DNA of 13,818 bases from Candidatus Omnitrophota bacterium. GTDB lineage: Bacteria > Omnitrophota > Gorgyraeia > Duberdicusellales > 4484-171. This document shows, in pieces, positions 13,777 to 13,818 of this stretch. The DNA is taken from assembly GCA_023818995.1 (NCBI GenBank), contig JAMWDA010000001.1, forward strand, positions 1 through 13,818, read 5' to 3'. Position 1 is the stretch's first letter. Each line of letters starts with the position of its first letter. The notes under the pieces were generated by a model, which searched no databases, had not been told where the DNA came from, and worked only from the letters and a program-made list of their open reading frames with translations. The translations under genes and the position numbers were made by a program.

Positions 13777-13818
13777 TTATTTATCTTTTTTCTCTTCAGA
13801 AGGATTTCTTTTATCTTC
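13777..13818 (-). CDS. Possible C-terminal end of an unidentified upstream gene
   Basis: From the right edge one frame stays open for 13 codons and stops at TAA 13779-13777, encoding a highly charged tail, EDKRNPSEEKKDK. The stop lies 4 bases before the DUF1015 ATG, the spacing expected within an operon, and no promoter is visible here. Too little is present to name the gene, and an open frame this short could be chance. Confidence 0.35.
   Translation of the reverse strand, partial: EDKRNPSEEKKDK

Overview
The window is an A+T-rich bacterial chromosome segment in which every supported gene lies on the minus strand, so transcription runs from position 13818 toward position 1. The genes are tightly packed, with many ATGA/GTGA/TTGA overlaps and only two gaps longer than 30 bases. 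TAA, TAG and TGA all serve as ordinary stops, so the genetic code is standard. The content is core: cell-wall and division genes, translation-associated genes, fatty-acid synthesis, glycolysis and c-di-GMP signalling. A class B penicillin-binding protein without PASTA domains, together with this gene order, fits an uncultured low-GC bacterial lineage. A candidate phylum such as Omnitrophota is my guess from style only, and the sequence does not prove it.

Region A (13818 down to 6924) reads as one operon entered from outside the window. It holds the last codons of an unknown gene, a DUF1015 protein, accD (acetyl-CoA carboxylase carboxyltransferase beta), an MsmX/UgpC-type ABC ATPase without permeases, two tandem membrane-anchored GGDEF diguanylate cyclases, and a glucose-6-phosphate isomerase.

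Region B (6923 to 3666) starts with its own sigma70-like promoter and holds DUF503, rbfA, nrnA (DHH phosphoesterase), truB and ribF. This is the usual tail of a nusA-infB-rbfA-truB operon, but pgi stands upstream where infB would be expected.

Region C (3665 to 1) is the start of a dcw (division and cell wall) cluster: mraZ, rsmH, an ftsL-like gene, a class B PBP (ftsI type) and the first codons of a probable murE. A near-consensus promoter (TTGACA, 17 bp, TATATT) is followed at once by three 10-bp direct repeats ending in GTGG, which look like MraZ boxes for autoregulation.

The most striking point is in mraZ. The reading frame is cut by a TAA at 3143-3145, exactly where the family normally has a tryptophan. 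The next 25 codons in the same frame still encode a normal MraZ C-terminus and end in an ATGA overlap with rsmH. This is a fresh nonsense mutation, a sequence error, or a maintained readthrough or uncoupling arrangement. Other points worth checking are a G9 tract adding a glycine to the AccD catalytic motif, an altered SAM-binding loop in RsmH, and a pair of diguanylate cyclases of which only one keeps the inhibitory RxxD site. I found no mobile element, CRISPR array, tRNA or rRNA.
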